Assembly (NCBI RefSeq): GCF_034006335.1
Contig: NZ_JAWDIQ010000001.1
Direction: 5' to 3' (one strand)
DNA from: Paracerasibacillus soli
GTDB lineage: Bacteria; Bacillota; Bacilli; Bacillales; Amphibacillaceae
Length of the DNA stretch: 64,000 nucleotides
The notes below the pieces were generated by a model, which was given only the letters and a program-made list of their open reading frames with translations, ran no database searches and had not been told where the DNA came from. How positions within the stretch are numbered: position 1 is the stretch's first letter; each line of letters begins with the position of its first letter. Made by a program: the position numbers and the translations under genes. Positions 8,634-20,112 of the stretch are shown here, in pieces.

Positions 8634-10330
8634 TTAAACCTTTTGATTTATCTCTACTTGTTTTTGTTTCTCTTCTTCTACAAGCTGCCTTCTTAATATT
8701 TTACCCACAGCAGTTTTAGGTAATTCACTGCGAAACTCATAAAGCCGTGGTACTTTATATGCAGCAAGATGTTTTCTACAAAATGTGTTCAGTTCTTTCT
8801 CATCTATATCTTTTCCGGCTTTGGGAACAATATAAGCTTTTACTGTTTCACCGCGATATGGATCAGGGACCCCAGCTACAACTGCCTCCATAATATCTTC
8901 ATGTTCATACAATACTTCTTCGACTTCACGTGGATAAATATTATAGCCGCCAGCAATAATCATATCTTTCCTACGGTCAACGACATAAAAGTAACCTTCT
9001 TTATCCATATAACCTAAATCTCCAGTTAAGAGCCATCCGTTAACAAACGTGTTTTCTGTTTCCTCCGTATTATTCCAATATCCGCCATGATTTGTGGACC
9101 TTTAACAGCTATTTCTCCTACTTCTCCTACTTCAGCTTCTGTCTGTGTGTCCATATTGAGGATGATGGAATCTGTATCTGGCCACGGAACACCTATACTG
9201 CCATTTATTCGATTCGTCCATAGGAAATTAGCATGCGTAACCGGAGAAGTCTCGGTTAGGCCATACCCTTCAACGAGTCGCCCGCCCGTAATTTCTTCAA
9301 ATTTATCTTGTATTTCAACAGGTAGCGGTGCTGAACCACTAATACATGCCTGGATAGAAGAAAGATCGTAATCATGCAAATTAGGATGATTTAACAACCC
9401 GACATAAATTGTTGGTGCACCCGGAAATAATGTTGGTTTTAATTTATCAATCGTCTTCAGTACATCCGCAGCATCAAATTTTGGCATTAATATCATTTTG
9501 GCACCATGCATAATAGATAAATTCATAACAGCTGTCATACCATAAACATGAAAAAACGGAAGTACACCTAGTACAACCTCTTCGCCTTGCTTTGTTTTAT
9601 ACATCCAACTTTGACACATTTGTGTATTCGATACTAAATTTAAATGCGTCAACATGACCCCTTTTGGAAAACCTGTTGTACCACCGGTATATTGCAATAG
9701 TGCTAAATCTTCACTCGGATTAATTGCAACACTTTCATATCGTGATGAAGCAGTTTTCATCATATAACGCCATACATGTGTATCAGCAGTTTGTTCTAAT
9801 TTCACCACCATATTATACTCTCGTTTTTGTATAAATGGATAAATGAGGTTTTTAGGAAAAGGTAGATAATCTTTAATTCCTGTTACAACAATATGTTCAA
9901 TATCTGTGTTTTTTCTTACTTTCGTAACCATTGGAAGTAAGATATCCAAACAAACAATAAATTTTGCCCCTGAATCTTTCATTTGGTATTCTAATTCTCT
10001 TTCCTTATATAACGGATTCGTTTGTACGACAATTGCTCCACCCAATAATGAACCATAATAAGCAATGACTGCTTGTGGACAGTTTGGTAGCATGATTGCC
10101 ACACGGTCTCCCTTTTGAAGACCTAACGTTTGCAAATAACTTGTAAATTTTCTTGCTTGCTCATACACCTCTCGAAAACTCAATTCCTTCCCCATAAAGT
10201 GAAGCGCTTTCTTTTCATTGTAAGTTTGAGCTGCCTCCTCAAGAAAAGAATGTAATGGCTTCTTATCATAGGTTATTGAAGTCGGTATTTCTGGTGGATA
10301 GTGTTTATGCCAAACCTTAGTTTGATTCAT
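8634..10330 (-). CDS. lcfA: Long-chain fatty acid-CoA ligase, one frameshift
   Basis: Activates long-chain fatty acids to acyl-CoA with ATP, feeding beta-oxidation. The N-terminal part (434 residues) holds the AMP-binding motif LLQYTGGTTGFPKGVMLTH and VEGYGLTETSPVTH. The C-terminal part holds MDKEGYFYVVDRRKDMI and KTAVGKILRRQL with the catalytic lysine. The frames separate at about 9082, where one G is missing (MAGYWNNTEETENTF once restored). The corrected product is 565 residues, close to B. subtilis LcfA. A likely promoter with TATAAT lies in 10331-10400. Confidence 0.94.
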
Positions 10331-10562
10331 GTAAAACCCCTCCCCTTATACTATATTAGTATCTATTATACCGACTAATTCATATTTTTGAAATATTTAT
10401 TTAAAAATATTTGAATATGCATCTAAAAAGTACACAAAAAGGCCTATGTTATCTATAAAATATCATATTTTAAAAGCAAAGTTTCATTTATATAAAGATA
10501 AGACTTCAATGACTAACATTTAGAACAATTATGTCATGTTTACCAGATCTTTGAACAATTTC

Positions 10563-10637
10563 TTAAAGAAAATAGATGATTCCTACAACAAAAAATAATA
10601 TAGCAACAACAATGAGTACTTTCGCTAACGTTTCCAT
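10563..10637 (-). CDS. 24-residue single-helix membrane peptide, unknown
   Basis: A short frame from ATG at 10637 to TAA at 10563 follows yshE by 14 bases and has a good AGGGGAGA ribosome site six to seven bases upstream. The peptide begins METLAKVLIVVAILFF and continues as one hydrophobic helix ending in IIYFL, with no charged residue after Lys6. I do not recognise a family. Co-transcription with yshE and the clean ribosome site argue for translation; the small size leaves real doubt. Confidence 0.55.
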   Translation of the reverse strand: METLAKVLIVVAILFFVVGIIYFL

Positions 10638-10651
10638 TATATGTTCTCCCC

Positions 10652-11063
10652 TTACCCAACACTTATACTAGCACCGATGACGTATGATAAACCGATTGAA
10701 ATAACCATAGACATAAACCCTACTGATTTATTTCCGCTTCCAATTTCATCATCTACTTTCATCGTAGGTGTTAAAAACTCAAAAATAAAATAGCCTGAAA
10801 GCAACAACATAAATCCAAGCGATCCCCAACCAATACTTTGTAATAATGTGTCATTATGTTAATGGAATAGCGAAAAATTGTTGCTATTCCAAACAATTTA
10901 CCACCTGTCGCCATCGCTACAGCTAAATTTCCACGTTTAATTTCTTCCCAATTTTTATATGTTGTTACAAGTTCAAACACCGCTAAAAATACAAAAGAAC
11001 AAAGAATAACAACACTGTATCTTGCTATTGTTTCGACAACGACATTTTCCAGAATCCTGTCAC
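10652..11063 (-). CDS. yshE: YshE-like DUF350 membrane protein, two frameshifts
   Basis: Predicted four-helix membrane protein of unknown function, found after mutS2 in Bacillaceae. GTG at 11063 follows GGAGAAGG. The frame breaks twice: at an A run near 11044 (TGFWK-NVVVETIARYSV) and near 10862 (FRYSIKHNDTLLQSIGWGSL). Each is repaired by adding one base. The corrected protein has 137 residues and includes VFELVTTYKNWEEIKRGNLA and KVDDEIGSGNKSVGFMSMV, both typical of the family. Confidence 0.85.
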
Positions 11064-11091
11064 TTTCCCTTCTCCTTTCCTTATTCCTAGG

Positions 11092-13430
11092 TTATTTTAA
11101 TTCAAGAACTGTTACGCCACTTCCACCTTCATTCATATTTCCGAAGCGTTGCGCACCAATATGTGGATGTTTTTTTGCAAAATCCTGGACACCTTTTCTT
11201 AATGCCCCTGTTCCTTTACCATGGATAATATTGACTGATTGGTATCCAGCCAATAATGCATCATCTATATATTTTTCTAATTGTACAAGTGCATCTTCAT
11301 ATCTTTCACCACGAAGATCAAGTTTGGTTTCACATGGTAGGAAGTACCTTTTACTGTAGCTAATGGATTTTCATATTGCTGCTTTTGTTTCTTGACGATT
11401 TGTAAATCTTTCCGCTTCGTTTTGACACGCATTACGCCCACTTGAATGAGATATTCTTTATCATTAATCTTTTCAACTACAGTACCTTGCTGGTTCACTG
11501 TTAACAAAATAATATCGTCACCAGGTTTTAATTCCTTTAAATTGGTTTTTCTTATCATTCGTCGCGCCTTTTTTGGAAGCAATTTGCGGCAACGCTTCTT
11601 CTAAACCTTTTTTCGCATCAATCCATTCATGCTCTTTCAGTATGGCTTGTTTTTCCATATTTCTTAAGTTTTCAACAATAGAGGCGGCATCTTCTTTTGC
11701 TTTTTGTACTGCCTTTTCAGCTTTTAATTCTGCTTTTTTATAAAGTTCTTCACGTTTTGAAATGAATAAATCATATTCACGATGTAATTGATCTCGTAAT
11801 TGTTCACTTTCAAGTAAAATCTGATGTGCTTCTTCATAGTCTTTTCCAGCTTGTATTTGCGACTTTTCAAGCGCAGCAATCATGTTTTCTACATTTTTTG
11901 AGTCGACTCCAACATGGCTTTTTGCGACGTCTATAATATGTTTACCCAATCCAAGTCGTCTCGAAATTTCGAATGCATTGCTTCGACCAGGAATACCTAA
12001 TAATAATCGATAAGTCGGCTGTAATGACTGCACATCGAATTCCATGGAGGCATTAATGACTTGTTCGCGATTATAACTATATGCTTTTAGTTCCGGATAA
12101 TGGGTAGTGGCAATAACACGTGCATGTCGAGAAATCACTTCATCTAGTATAGCAATTGCGAGAGCAGCCCCTTCTTGCGGATCTGTCCCAGCACCTAACT
12201 CATCAAATAATACGAGCGTTTGGTCATCCACTTTTTCTAAAATTTGAACGATGTTCGTCATGTGTGAAGAAAATGTACTTAAATTTTGCTCAATTGATTG
12301 CTCATCACCGATATCTGCAAATACTTCTTTAAAAACAGCGAGCTCACATCCATCTAATGCAGGTACTTGTAGTCCTGATTGCGCCATTAATGTACAAAGG
12401 CCAATCATTTTTAACGTCACAGTTTTTCCGCCGGTATTTGGACCTGTTATGACAATAGCTTGATAGTCTTTCCCTATTTCAATATCATTCGCTACCACTT
12501 CATCAAATGGAATGAGCGGATGGCGCGCTTGCTGCATTTTAATGTATCCGTTGTTATTCATTTTAGGTTTAGCCGCCTTCATTTTTTGAGCTAATTTCCC
12601 ACGTGCAAAAATAAAGTCTATTTCTTCAAGTACGGTGACATTTTCATGTAATTCTAATTCGTTTTCTGCAATTAACTCGGTTATTTTCCTTAAAATCCGT
12701 TCAATTTCTTGTTTCTCTTTTAAAAATGCTTCCTGCAGTTGATTATTCATATCTACAATTGGCCGCGGTTCCATAAATAGTGTTTGACCTGAAGCAGATT
12801 GGTCATGAACAATACCACCAATAGATCCTCGATACTCGTGTTTAACAGGAATGACGTACCGATATTCCGTATCGTTATAATAGCATCCGAAAGCATATTG
12901 CTTTTTGTTCGAATATAATCATCTAGCTTTGTTCGAATTCGATTTTCATACGTACGAATCGTTGCACGTATTCCACGCAAGGTTGGTGTTGCACTGTCCA
13001 TAACTTGTCCATGATCATCGATACAGTTTTTTATAAATTGTTCTACATTTTTTAACGGCACAATTCTTTCGGCTAAACTGTTTAACAACGGTATATCAAA
13101 ATCGAAACCGAGTAAAAAGTCCTTTACACGTCGTCCGCCATAAATCGTACTTGCAATATCGAGACTTTCTTGAATATTTAACAAGCCTCCAATGATACTT
13201 CTTTTTATACTTGCGCGAATATCAAAAATCCCACCTAATGGTACTGATTTATTCAACCGTAAAATTCCCATTGCCTCGTCTGTCTCATTTTGTCTTGCTT
13301 CTACTTCTATCATATCAATCGCAGGTTTTAATTTTGCAGCGCGTTCTTTCCCTAATGATGTTTCCGCTTGTTTCTTTAACTGTTCGATTACTTTATCGAA
13401 TTCCATTACGCGTAATATTCGATCATTCAT
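11092..13430 (-). CDS. mutS2: Endonuclease MutS2, three frameshifts
   Basis: MutS-like ATPase with a C-terminal Smr nuclease domain; in B. subtilis it is linked to recombination control and rescue of collided ribosomes (also called RqcU). The ATPase shows Walker A GPNTGGKTVTLK and Walker B LVLFDELGAGTDP; a coiled region rich in Glu and Lys follows; the Smr domain shows LDLRGERYEDAL and HGKGTGALRKG. Breaks occur near 12859 (one base lost), 11569-11574 (one extra A in an A/T run) and 11328 (one A lost). Corrected length is 779 residues against 785 in B. subtilis. Confidence 0.93.
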
Positions 13431-13474
13431 GTATGCTACTCCTTTACCATGTGTGAATACCTTCTATAATTACA

Positions 13475-15191
13475 TCACTTATTTCGGTTAAAAAATGATG
13501 TAAGTCTATCTTTTGACCATGTATTCAAAACTGTATCTTTTTGAATCCATGCTCGCTTTGCATGTCGTACACCGTAAGCCATATGTTCCAACATATTAAA
13601 ACTGTGCGCATCCGTGTTAATTGCCAGTTTTACACCATTTTCCTGTGCAAGATTAGCCCATTTACCTGCTAAATCCAATCGGTGTGGATTTGCATTAATT
13701 TCTAATGCAGTATTTGTTTCCTTTGCTCTTTCAATTAACTTTTCTACATTCACATCATAACCATCCCGTCGACCAATTAAGCGTCCGGTTGGGTGTGCGA
13801 TTAACGACACATATGGATTTTCTAGTGCGGTGTAAATCCGCTTCATAATTTGTTCCTCTGTTTGATTAAAACTTGAATGAATCGCTGCAATGACAAAATC
13901 CATTTCCCGTAAAAAATCATCTGAAAAATCTAGCTCACCATTAGGTAAAATATCCATTTCTACACCAGCAAAAATTTTGATATCATCATTTTTCATTTAA
14001 TTCATGGATTTCTTCTCTTTGCTTCCGCAGTCTTGTCTCATCTAATCCATTTGCCACTCGAAGTGCTTTAGAATGGTCAGTAATTGCGATAAATTCATAT
14101 CCTTTCTTACGCGCCTGTAACACCATTTCTTCCACTGTTTGGGCTCCGTCACTCCATGTTGTATGCATATGCAAATCACCACGAATATCTTCTAACTCAA
14201 TCAATTTTATTGCTTCTTTAAACGCTTCTATTTCCCCTTTATTTTCTCGGACTTCAGGTGGTATGTAATGTAAGTCAAAATGTTGAAAGAAATCTTCTTC
14301 CGTTTGAAAAGTAATGACTTCACCCGTCTCCTCAACCTCTACCCCGTATTCACTAATCTTTTCACCACGAGCCTTTGCGAGTTGGCGCATTGCCACATTA
14401 TGATCTTTTGATCCTGTAAAATGATGTAGTGTCGTTGTAAATGCTTCATTTGTTACAAGGCGAAAGTCCATTTGTACATCATATGTTTCCTCTAAAACAA
14501 CGGAGACTTTCGTATCTCCTTGCGCAATGACTTCTTTAATCCGCTCCATTTTCAGAAGCGCTTCTCGAACAAGCTGAGGCTCGTCTGTTGCAATGATAAA
14601 ATCGAGGTCTTTCAACGTTTCCCGCATTCTACGTGAACTTCCAGCAATTGAAAAACGTATGATCTCCGGTATTCCCTGTAAATAATTTTCAACATTTTCT
14701 GCAACTGTATACATAAAGGAAATCGGTAACCTATCTGGTTGTTTTCCCATCTCTTCTAGTGCAAGTCGCATATTTTCTACTGACTTTTTACCAAAGCGGG
14801 GAAGCTTTTCTACTTTACCACTGTCAATGGCTTCTTTTAATGATTCTGCATCAACAATTTTTAGCTCTTGATACAGTTTTGCTAACGTCTTTCCACCAAG
14901 ACCTGGAACTTTTAGAAGTGGTATGAGTCCTTTGGGGATTGTGTTCTCTAATTCCTCCAATGTTGAAGAATGCTGATTTTCAATGTATTCCACGATAACA
15001 GCATTTGTTCCTTTTCCAATTCCTTTTATCTTTGTAAAATCTTCTATTTCATTTAACGAACGGGAATCCTTTTCTAAGGCCTGTGCTGCTCGACGATAGG
15101 CTGCTATCTTAAAAGGGTTTTCTCCCTTTAACTCTAAAAATATCGCAATCTTTTCCAATAACCTCAACACATCTTTTTTATTGATAACCAA
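13475..15191 (-). CDS. polX: DNA polymerase X with PHP domain, one frameshift
   Basis: Family X DNA polymerase used in gap-filling base excision repair, with an added PHP phosphoesterase domain. The N-terminal part has helix-hairpin-helix motifs (IKGIGKGTNAVI, VPGLGGKTLAKLY) and the nucleotidyltransferase segment GSSRRMRETLKDLDFII. The PHP part starts at DLHMHTTWSDG. At an A run near 13991 the frame shifts (HELNE to NDDIKIFAGVEMD), consistent with two missing or one extra A. Corrected length is about 572 residues; B. subtilis YshC has 570. Confidence 0.93.
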
Positions 15192-15341
15192 AATCTTTCA
15201 CCCTTTATTCCAAATTAAATAGTATAAAAACAAGTAAAAGGGACTAATCCATTGCGGACATCCTTATTGTACATGACCAACAATAGATCCCCTAACAAAG
15301 TGAATTAGTCCTACTTCAAACAATATTTTCCGACTTAATAT

Positions 15342-15875
15342 TTATACATTCATCCAGAGCTTCACCATTTCCTTAGATAAAACCGGTGTTTTTTCAATTA
15401 TAAATAAAGCAACCGAGGAGTTATTGATGTATTGTTGAATAGCATCTACCGGAGTCAATGCCAATAAAAATAGCGTAATAAATGAAAGTAAATACACCTC
15501 TATAAAGCCAAGTAATGCACCTAGTAATTTATTCACTGAATTTAGAATTGGTAAGGATGCCACAAAGTCTAACATAGATGCGATAATTTGCAACGCAATT
15601 TTTGCAGCGAAAAAGATAATTACAAATGCAATAGCATTATAAAAAGCTGTTTCTAATGGTAAGGCCTGTAGAAAGTCTGCCCACGAGCTTTTATCAGATA
15701 AATCCGGATATGGAATAAACAATACTAATTTACTAGCTAATTTTTTATAATAGTAAATTGCAATAACAAATGATACGATAAAGCCAATCAAATGGAAAAC
15801 TTGTAAGATTAAACCTCTTTTAAGCCCCATTAACAAACCAAAAATAAGTAGTAAAACCAAAATAAAATCAACCAT
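15342..15875 (-). CDS. yshB: CvpA family membrane protein
   Basis: Four-helix integral membrane protein of the CvpA family; the founding member affects colicin V production, and the Bacillus role is unknown. The intact 177-residue frame has helices near 3-20, 25-45, 80-103 and 118-142. Its start overlaps the zapA stop by eight bases, so the two are translationally coupled, the same arrangement as B. subtilis yshA-yshB. Confidence 0.92.
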   Translation of the reverse strand: MVDFILVLLLIFGLLMGLKRGLILQVFHLIGFIVSFVIAIYYYKKLASKLVLFIPYPDLSDKSSWADFLQALPLETAFYNAIAFVIIFFAAKIALQIIASMLDFVASLPILNSVNKLLGALLGFIEVYLLSFITLFLLALTPVDAIQQYINNSSVALFIIEKTPVLSKEMVKLWMNV

Positions 15876-16143
15876 GCTTTATTTGTCCTCTTTCATGTTT
15901 TAGTGAACCTAACAATGATGCATATTCTTCCTTTAGCTTCAGATATTCACTCGTTGCGTTAACAGCTGTTAAAACTGCTAAACTAGCTGTATCAAGATTT
16001 TGATTCATATTTTGAATTTCTTTCATCTTTTGATCAACTAAACTTGCAACTAAACGAACATGACTTTCGGCTTCATTTCCAACGATGGTATAAGACTTAT
16101 TATGAATTTCAATTGTAATTCTCGTCTTTTTCTCTTGGGTCAC
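15868..16143 (-). CDS. zapA: Cell division protein ZapA
   Basis: FtsZ-associated protein that bundles protofilaments at the division septum. The intact 91-residue frame starts at a GTG with GAGGAGGG six bases upstream. The pattern fits ZapA: an N-terminal beta strand region (TRITIEIHNKSYTIVGN) and a C-terminal coiled coil. It is the first gene of the zapA-cvpA pair, and a sigma-A-like promoter lies at 16460-16488, leaving a leader of about 300 bases with a strong fold. Confidence 0.93.
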   Translation of the reverse strand: MTQEKKTRITIEIHNKSYTIVGNEAESHVRLVASLVDQKMKEIQNMNQNLDTASLAVLTAVNATSEYLKLKEEYASLLGSLKHERGQIKHG

Positions 16144-16224
16144 ACTTTTCCCTCCTCTAACGACATCTGTAGGATCACATGTTGTATATATGAGTTTTTA
16201 TAAATTAATATGTATTTTCTGTTC

Positions 16225-16340
16225 AAAAAAGCACCGTGCAGAATTGAGGAAACAGCCTTGGACTACATAGATGTGGCCAGCAGATTTGAATCCCTTTAGC
16301 ACAACGTACCCATTCGTACGTCCTCTGCACCAGAAATCCG
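16225..16340 (-). ncRNA. Possible structured RNA upstream of zapA
   Basis: Read on the minus strand, GTGCAGAGGA near 16333 pairs with TCCTCAATTCTGCAC near 16240 as an imperfect closing stem. Two inner hairpins follow: ACGTAC/GTACGT at 16304-16321, and CCACAT/ATGTAG inside GGCC...GTCC near 16257-16280. A run of six T comes directly after the closing stem (16225-16230). It could be a separate small RNA or an attenuator in the zapA leader. I do not recognise an Rfam family. Confidence 0.45.
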
Positions 16341-16459
16341 AGTAATGGTGTGTCATTTTACCGGACTATTTGAATATCTCTTATCTTTTATATTACCATG
16401 AACTAGACCATTTAGGAAACTGTTCTTTACATCATTTCATATGAATATTCGACTCTCAC

Positions 16460-16488
16460 TATATAATATAGTACGTAATGATTTGCAA
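16460..16488 (-). promoter_or_regulatory. Candidate sigma-A promoter for zapA/cvpA or the structured RNA
   Basis: TTGCAA at 16483-16488 and TATATA at 16460-16465 with 17-base spacing on the minus strand. A start near 16453 would place the folded element inside the transcript. Confidence 0.6.
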
Positions 16489-16577
16489 ACCTTCCACACT
16501 TCATTATATCCTATACTATATTCAGCGTATGTAAATTAGTTTTATTTTACATTATAAATGATTGGAGTGTAAAAAGA

Positions 16578-17523
16578 ATGTCTCAACAGGTACTGGTGTT
16601 TTCAAATGATACCATTCAAACGATGAAGCAATATTATCATCATGCATTAATCGATATTCCTCAAGGGGCAGTATTTCGTGCAAAAACTAACTTTGCAGTC
16701 ATAACGGCATATCGTTCCGGAAAAGTACTTTTTCAAGGGAGTGCACCAGAAAAGGAAGTGGAGAAATGGGATAAATCTGCCTCTACAAGTATCCCAAGTT
16801 CAAATAGGGGAAACATAAAAGTCCAACGACAAAATCAACATATTATTCACCACCACCATATCTCTTCAGTCGTCCCCATATCGGTTCTGATGAAGCGGGC
16901 ACGGGTGATTACTTTGGACCCGTTACAGTAGCGAGTGCCTATGTTGACGAGGAACATATCAAAATACTTAAAGAAATCGGTGTGCAAGATTCTAAAAAGA
17001 TTACCGACCAAACTATTCAAAAACTAACAAAGGAAATTTTACGTTTACGTATTCCATACACACTATTAAACTTACATAATGAAAAATATAATAAACTGCA
17101 ACAACAAGGTTGGACACAAGGTAAAATGAAAACTTTGTTACATCATCATGCGATCAAGAAGTTATTAAAAAAAGTACCAAACAGACCATTAGAAGGTATA
17201 TTGATTGATCAATTCTGTATGCCAGACGTATACAAACGGCATCTTTCTTCCGAAAATGAGTCTCTGCCTAACAGACATATTTTATGACAAAAGCAGAAAG
17301 TTACTCCATCGCTGTAGCAACCGGATCCATTATCGCAAGGGCAAGCTTCCTAAAAGAAATGGATAAATTATCAGAGCAAGTGGGCATGGAGCTTCCTAAG
17401 GGGGCTTCCCAAAAGGTCGACCGTGCAATTGCCGAACTGATTCAATTAAAAGGTAAAGATGCGCTATCATCTTGTGCAAAAACACACTTTGCTAATACAC
17501 AAAAAGCAAATGCTTACTTATGA
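16578..17523 (+). CDS. rnhC: Ribonuclease HIII, two frameshifts
   Basis: Cleaves RNA of RNA:DNA hybrids. The N-terminal TBP-like substrate domain begins MSQQVLVFSNDTI. The catalytic domain signature IGSDEAGTGDYFGPVTVAS lies in a second frame around 16881-16930, preserving the family acidic residues. The third part holds TKAESYSIAVATGSIIARA and ends KTHFANTQKANAYL. One base appears lost in 16790-16850 and one near 17273 (NRTYFMTKAES). Corrected length is 315 residues, as in B. subtilis RnhC (313). It is divergent from zapA. Confidence 0.93.
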
Positions 17524-17574
17524 AACGTGGATGACTAGTTCAAGTGTATCCTTCATTATAAATTTACCCATGTA

Positions 17575-17655
17575 AAGAGACTGGGACATTTGGGTCTGAC
17601 CCCCGTTCATGTAGTACATAAGGGGGCTGGCCTTTTTGTTTTTTCCCAGTCTCTT
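17575..17655. terminator. Bidirectional terminator between rnhC and pheT, long-loop type
   Basis: A perfect 12-base stem AAGAGACTGGGA/TCCCAGTCTCTT encloses a 57-base loop containing GGGTCTGACCCCC and GGGGGC. T-rich sequence inside and after the stem would serve either convergent gene. It resembles the elements at 22680, 30792 and 53850. Confidence 0.8.
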
Positions 17656-17672
17656 CTTGTTAGGTATTTTAA

Positions 17673-20099
17673 TTATGAACGTACATAGGCATGAAATTCC
17701 GCATTTATCTTTTCAATGATTTCTTGAAATGATGCTTCTACTTCATCATCTTTTAATGTTTTTTCCGGATCCTGATAAACAAGATTGTAAGCTACTGATT
17801 TTTTACCATCAGTTAAGTGTTCCCCTTGATAGACATCAAAAACATGTACATGTTTGACAAGTGGAGCACCTAATTCTTTTATTCGCTCTTCGATTTGTCC
17901 AGCTTGCGTATCTTCGTCTAATATAAATGCTACATCACGAGATACAGCAGGATATTTAGGAATTGCTGTATATGCCGGTACATGAAGATATGAAGCTAAT
18001 ATTTTCTCTACATTAATATCAAAGACATATGTTTCTTTTAAGTCTAATGATTTTTCAAAATGTGGATGGAGTTGGCCAATGTATCCGATGACTTTATCTT
18101 CTAAAAGTATTTCCGCACATCTACCAGGATGCATATCCTCCAGCACTGCTTGTTTAAATGCGACAGGTAAATTCAATTGTTGGAATAGGCCTTCCACGAT
18201 TCCTTTGACGACATAAAAATCAACTTTCTTCACTTCTTTTTGCCATTCATGTTCTAACATATTTCCGGTTAATGCACCAGCAACACGAAGTTGTTCATGT
18301 GGTTGTTTTGTCAATGTTTCTTCACTAGAAATAAATACCGGGCCAAGCTCATAATAAGCAAGACTTGTTTCATTTCTTGCGATATTATACGATAAAGTTT
18401 TTAGTAACTCCGGTAGAATACTTAATCGTAAATATTGATGGTCTTCGCTCATTGGCATTGATACGCTAATCGGATTCGGTTGCTCGTATCGCACATCAGC
18501 ACTCACTAGTGTTGTAGCAAATTGTTTATTCGTCAATGCGTATGTGACGGTTTCCATCATGCCGGCTCCTTGTAAATAACGATTGATTGCTCTTTTTAAT
18601 CGTTGGGCTTCCGTTAACCTACCTGGTTGTGAAAAATGACTTGGGAATGTGTATGGTACTTTATCATATCCATAAATTCGAGCCACTTCCTCCAGCATAT
18701 CTTCAAAAATTGTAATATCACCACGACGCGTTGGAACTTTTACGATAAAATGATCACGATTTTGTTCAAAGTCAAAACGTAGTCGTTTAAGAATTTGGGC
18801 AATTTCTTCGGATGAAATAGTTGTACCTAAACGTTTATTAATCGATTCTGTGTCCATTTCAACTGTTTGTTCCACTTTATCTAGTGCGTCTACTTCAACA
18901 ACACCTTGTAGTACTTTTCCATCTGCATATGTTTCTATTAAAGCACAAGCACGTAGACCAGCTTTACGAACACGATTTGGATCGACGCCTTTTTCAAATC
19001 TTGTACTCGATTCACTACGTAGACCAGTCGCTTTTACTGCCTTTCGGACTGTAGTAGGGTCAAAATAAGCAGCTTCTAATAAGATATTATGGGTTCCATC
19101 ATGTACTTCTGTATTGGCACCACCCATCACACCAGCCAACGCGACAGGCTCTTCTCCATTTGTAATCACGAGCTGATCTGTAGTTAATTTTCGTTCTACA
19201 TCATCAAGTGTCACCATTGTTTCATTTTCCTTAGCACGTCGTACAACAATTTTTTTCGTTGCGAGTCGATCATAATCAAATGCGTGTAATGGCTGACCAT
19301 ATTCAAGTAAAACATAATTTGTAATATCAACCACATTATTAATTGGGCGAATTCCAGCAGCCATCAAATAATTTTGCATCCATAATGGGGACGGCTTAAT
19401 TTTTACATTTTGAATAATAAATGCACCATAGTATGGATTTAAGTCTTTTGCGTCCACCTCCACTGCAACATAATCTTTTGCTTGTTCTGTAACAGGATGA
19501 ATTTCTTCTGAAGGCAACTGAATTTCTTGTTCTAAAATTGCCGCTACTTCATAAGCAACCCCTAACATACTTAAACAATCCGCACGATTTGGTGTAAGAT
19601 CAAACTCTAACACAGCATCATTTAAGTTTAATAATGGTTCAACATCTTCCCCAACCTCTACATCATCTGGGAAAATAAAAATACCTTCTGCATATTCTTT
19701 TGGAACATATTTGTCTTCCATACCAAGTTCTTGCAATGAACAAATCATACCATTTGACTCAACACCACGTAATTTCGCCTTTTTAATTTTAAAGTTTCCT
19801 GGCAAAATAGCGCCTGGTTTTGCAACAACCACTTTTTGCCCTTGCGCAATATTTGGTGCACCACAGATAATTTGTAATTTTTCCGTTCCAACATCTACTT
19901 GACAAAGATTTAATTTATCAGCATTCGGATGTTTTTCACATGATTCTACATAACCTACAACGATATTTGAACTCTTTTCTGCGATATATTGTACATGATC
20001 TACTTCAATTCAGAATCGTGTAATTTTTTCTGCTAATTGTTCTGGAGTGACATCTGAAATATCCACATAATTTTTTAACCAATTTAATGATACGAGCAT
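17673..20099 (-). CDS. pheT: Phenylalanyl-tRNA synthetase beta chain, in-frame stop
   Basis: Beta subunit of the alpha2-beta2 PheRS; charges tRNA-Phe. The ATG at 20099 has AGGAGG upstream and starts MLVSLNWLKNYVDISD. An EMAP-like tRNA-binding domain (NADKLNLCQVDVG), B3/4 editing domain, B5 domain and C-terminal anticodon-binding FDX-ACB domain follow, 808 residues in all. Codon 30 reads TGA (20012-20010). The family sequence here is ITRSGIEV, and TTC-TGA becomes TCT-GGA by moving one base, so a paired base-calling error is more likely than recoding. Confidence 0.94.
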
Positions 20100-20112
20100 T
20101 TATCCTTACCTC

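Noticed and set aside
16280..16300. tRNA-like T-loop (GGGATTCAAATCTG) on the minus strand in the zapA leader
   Set aside because: The flanking bases do not form a T stem, and no acceptor stem or anticodon arm could be found.
20010..20012. UGA recoded as an amino acid in pheT
   Set aside because: The family has Ser-Gly at this place, other genes here use TGA as a normal stop (fxsA, accD), and a paired indel accounts for it.
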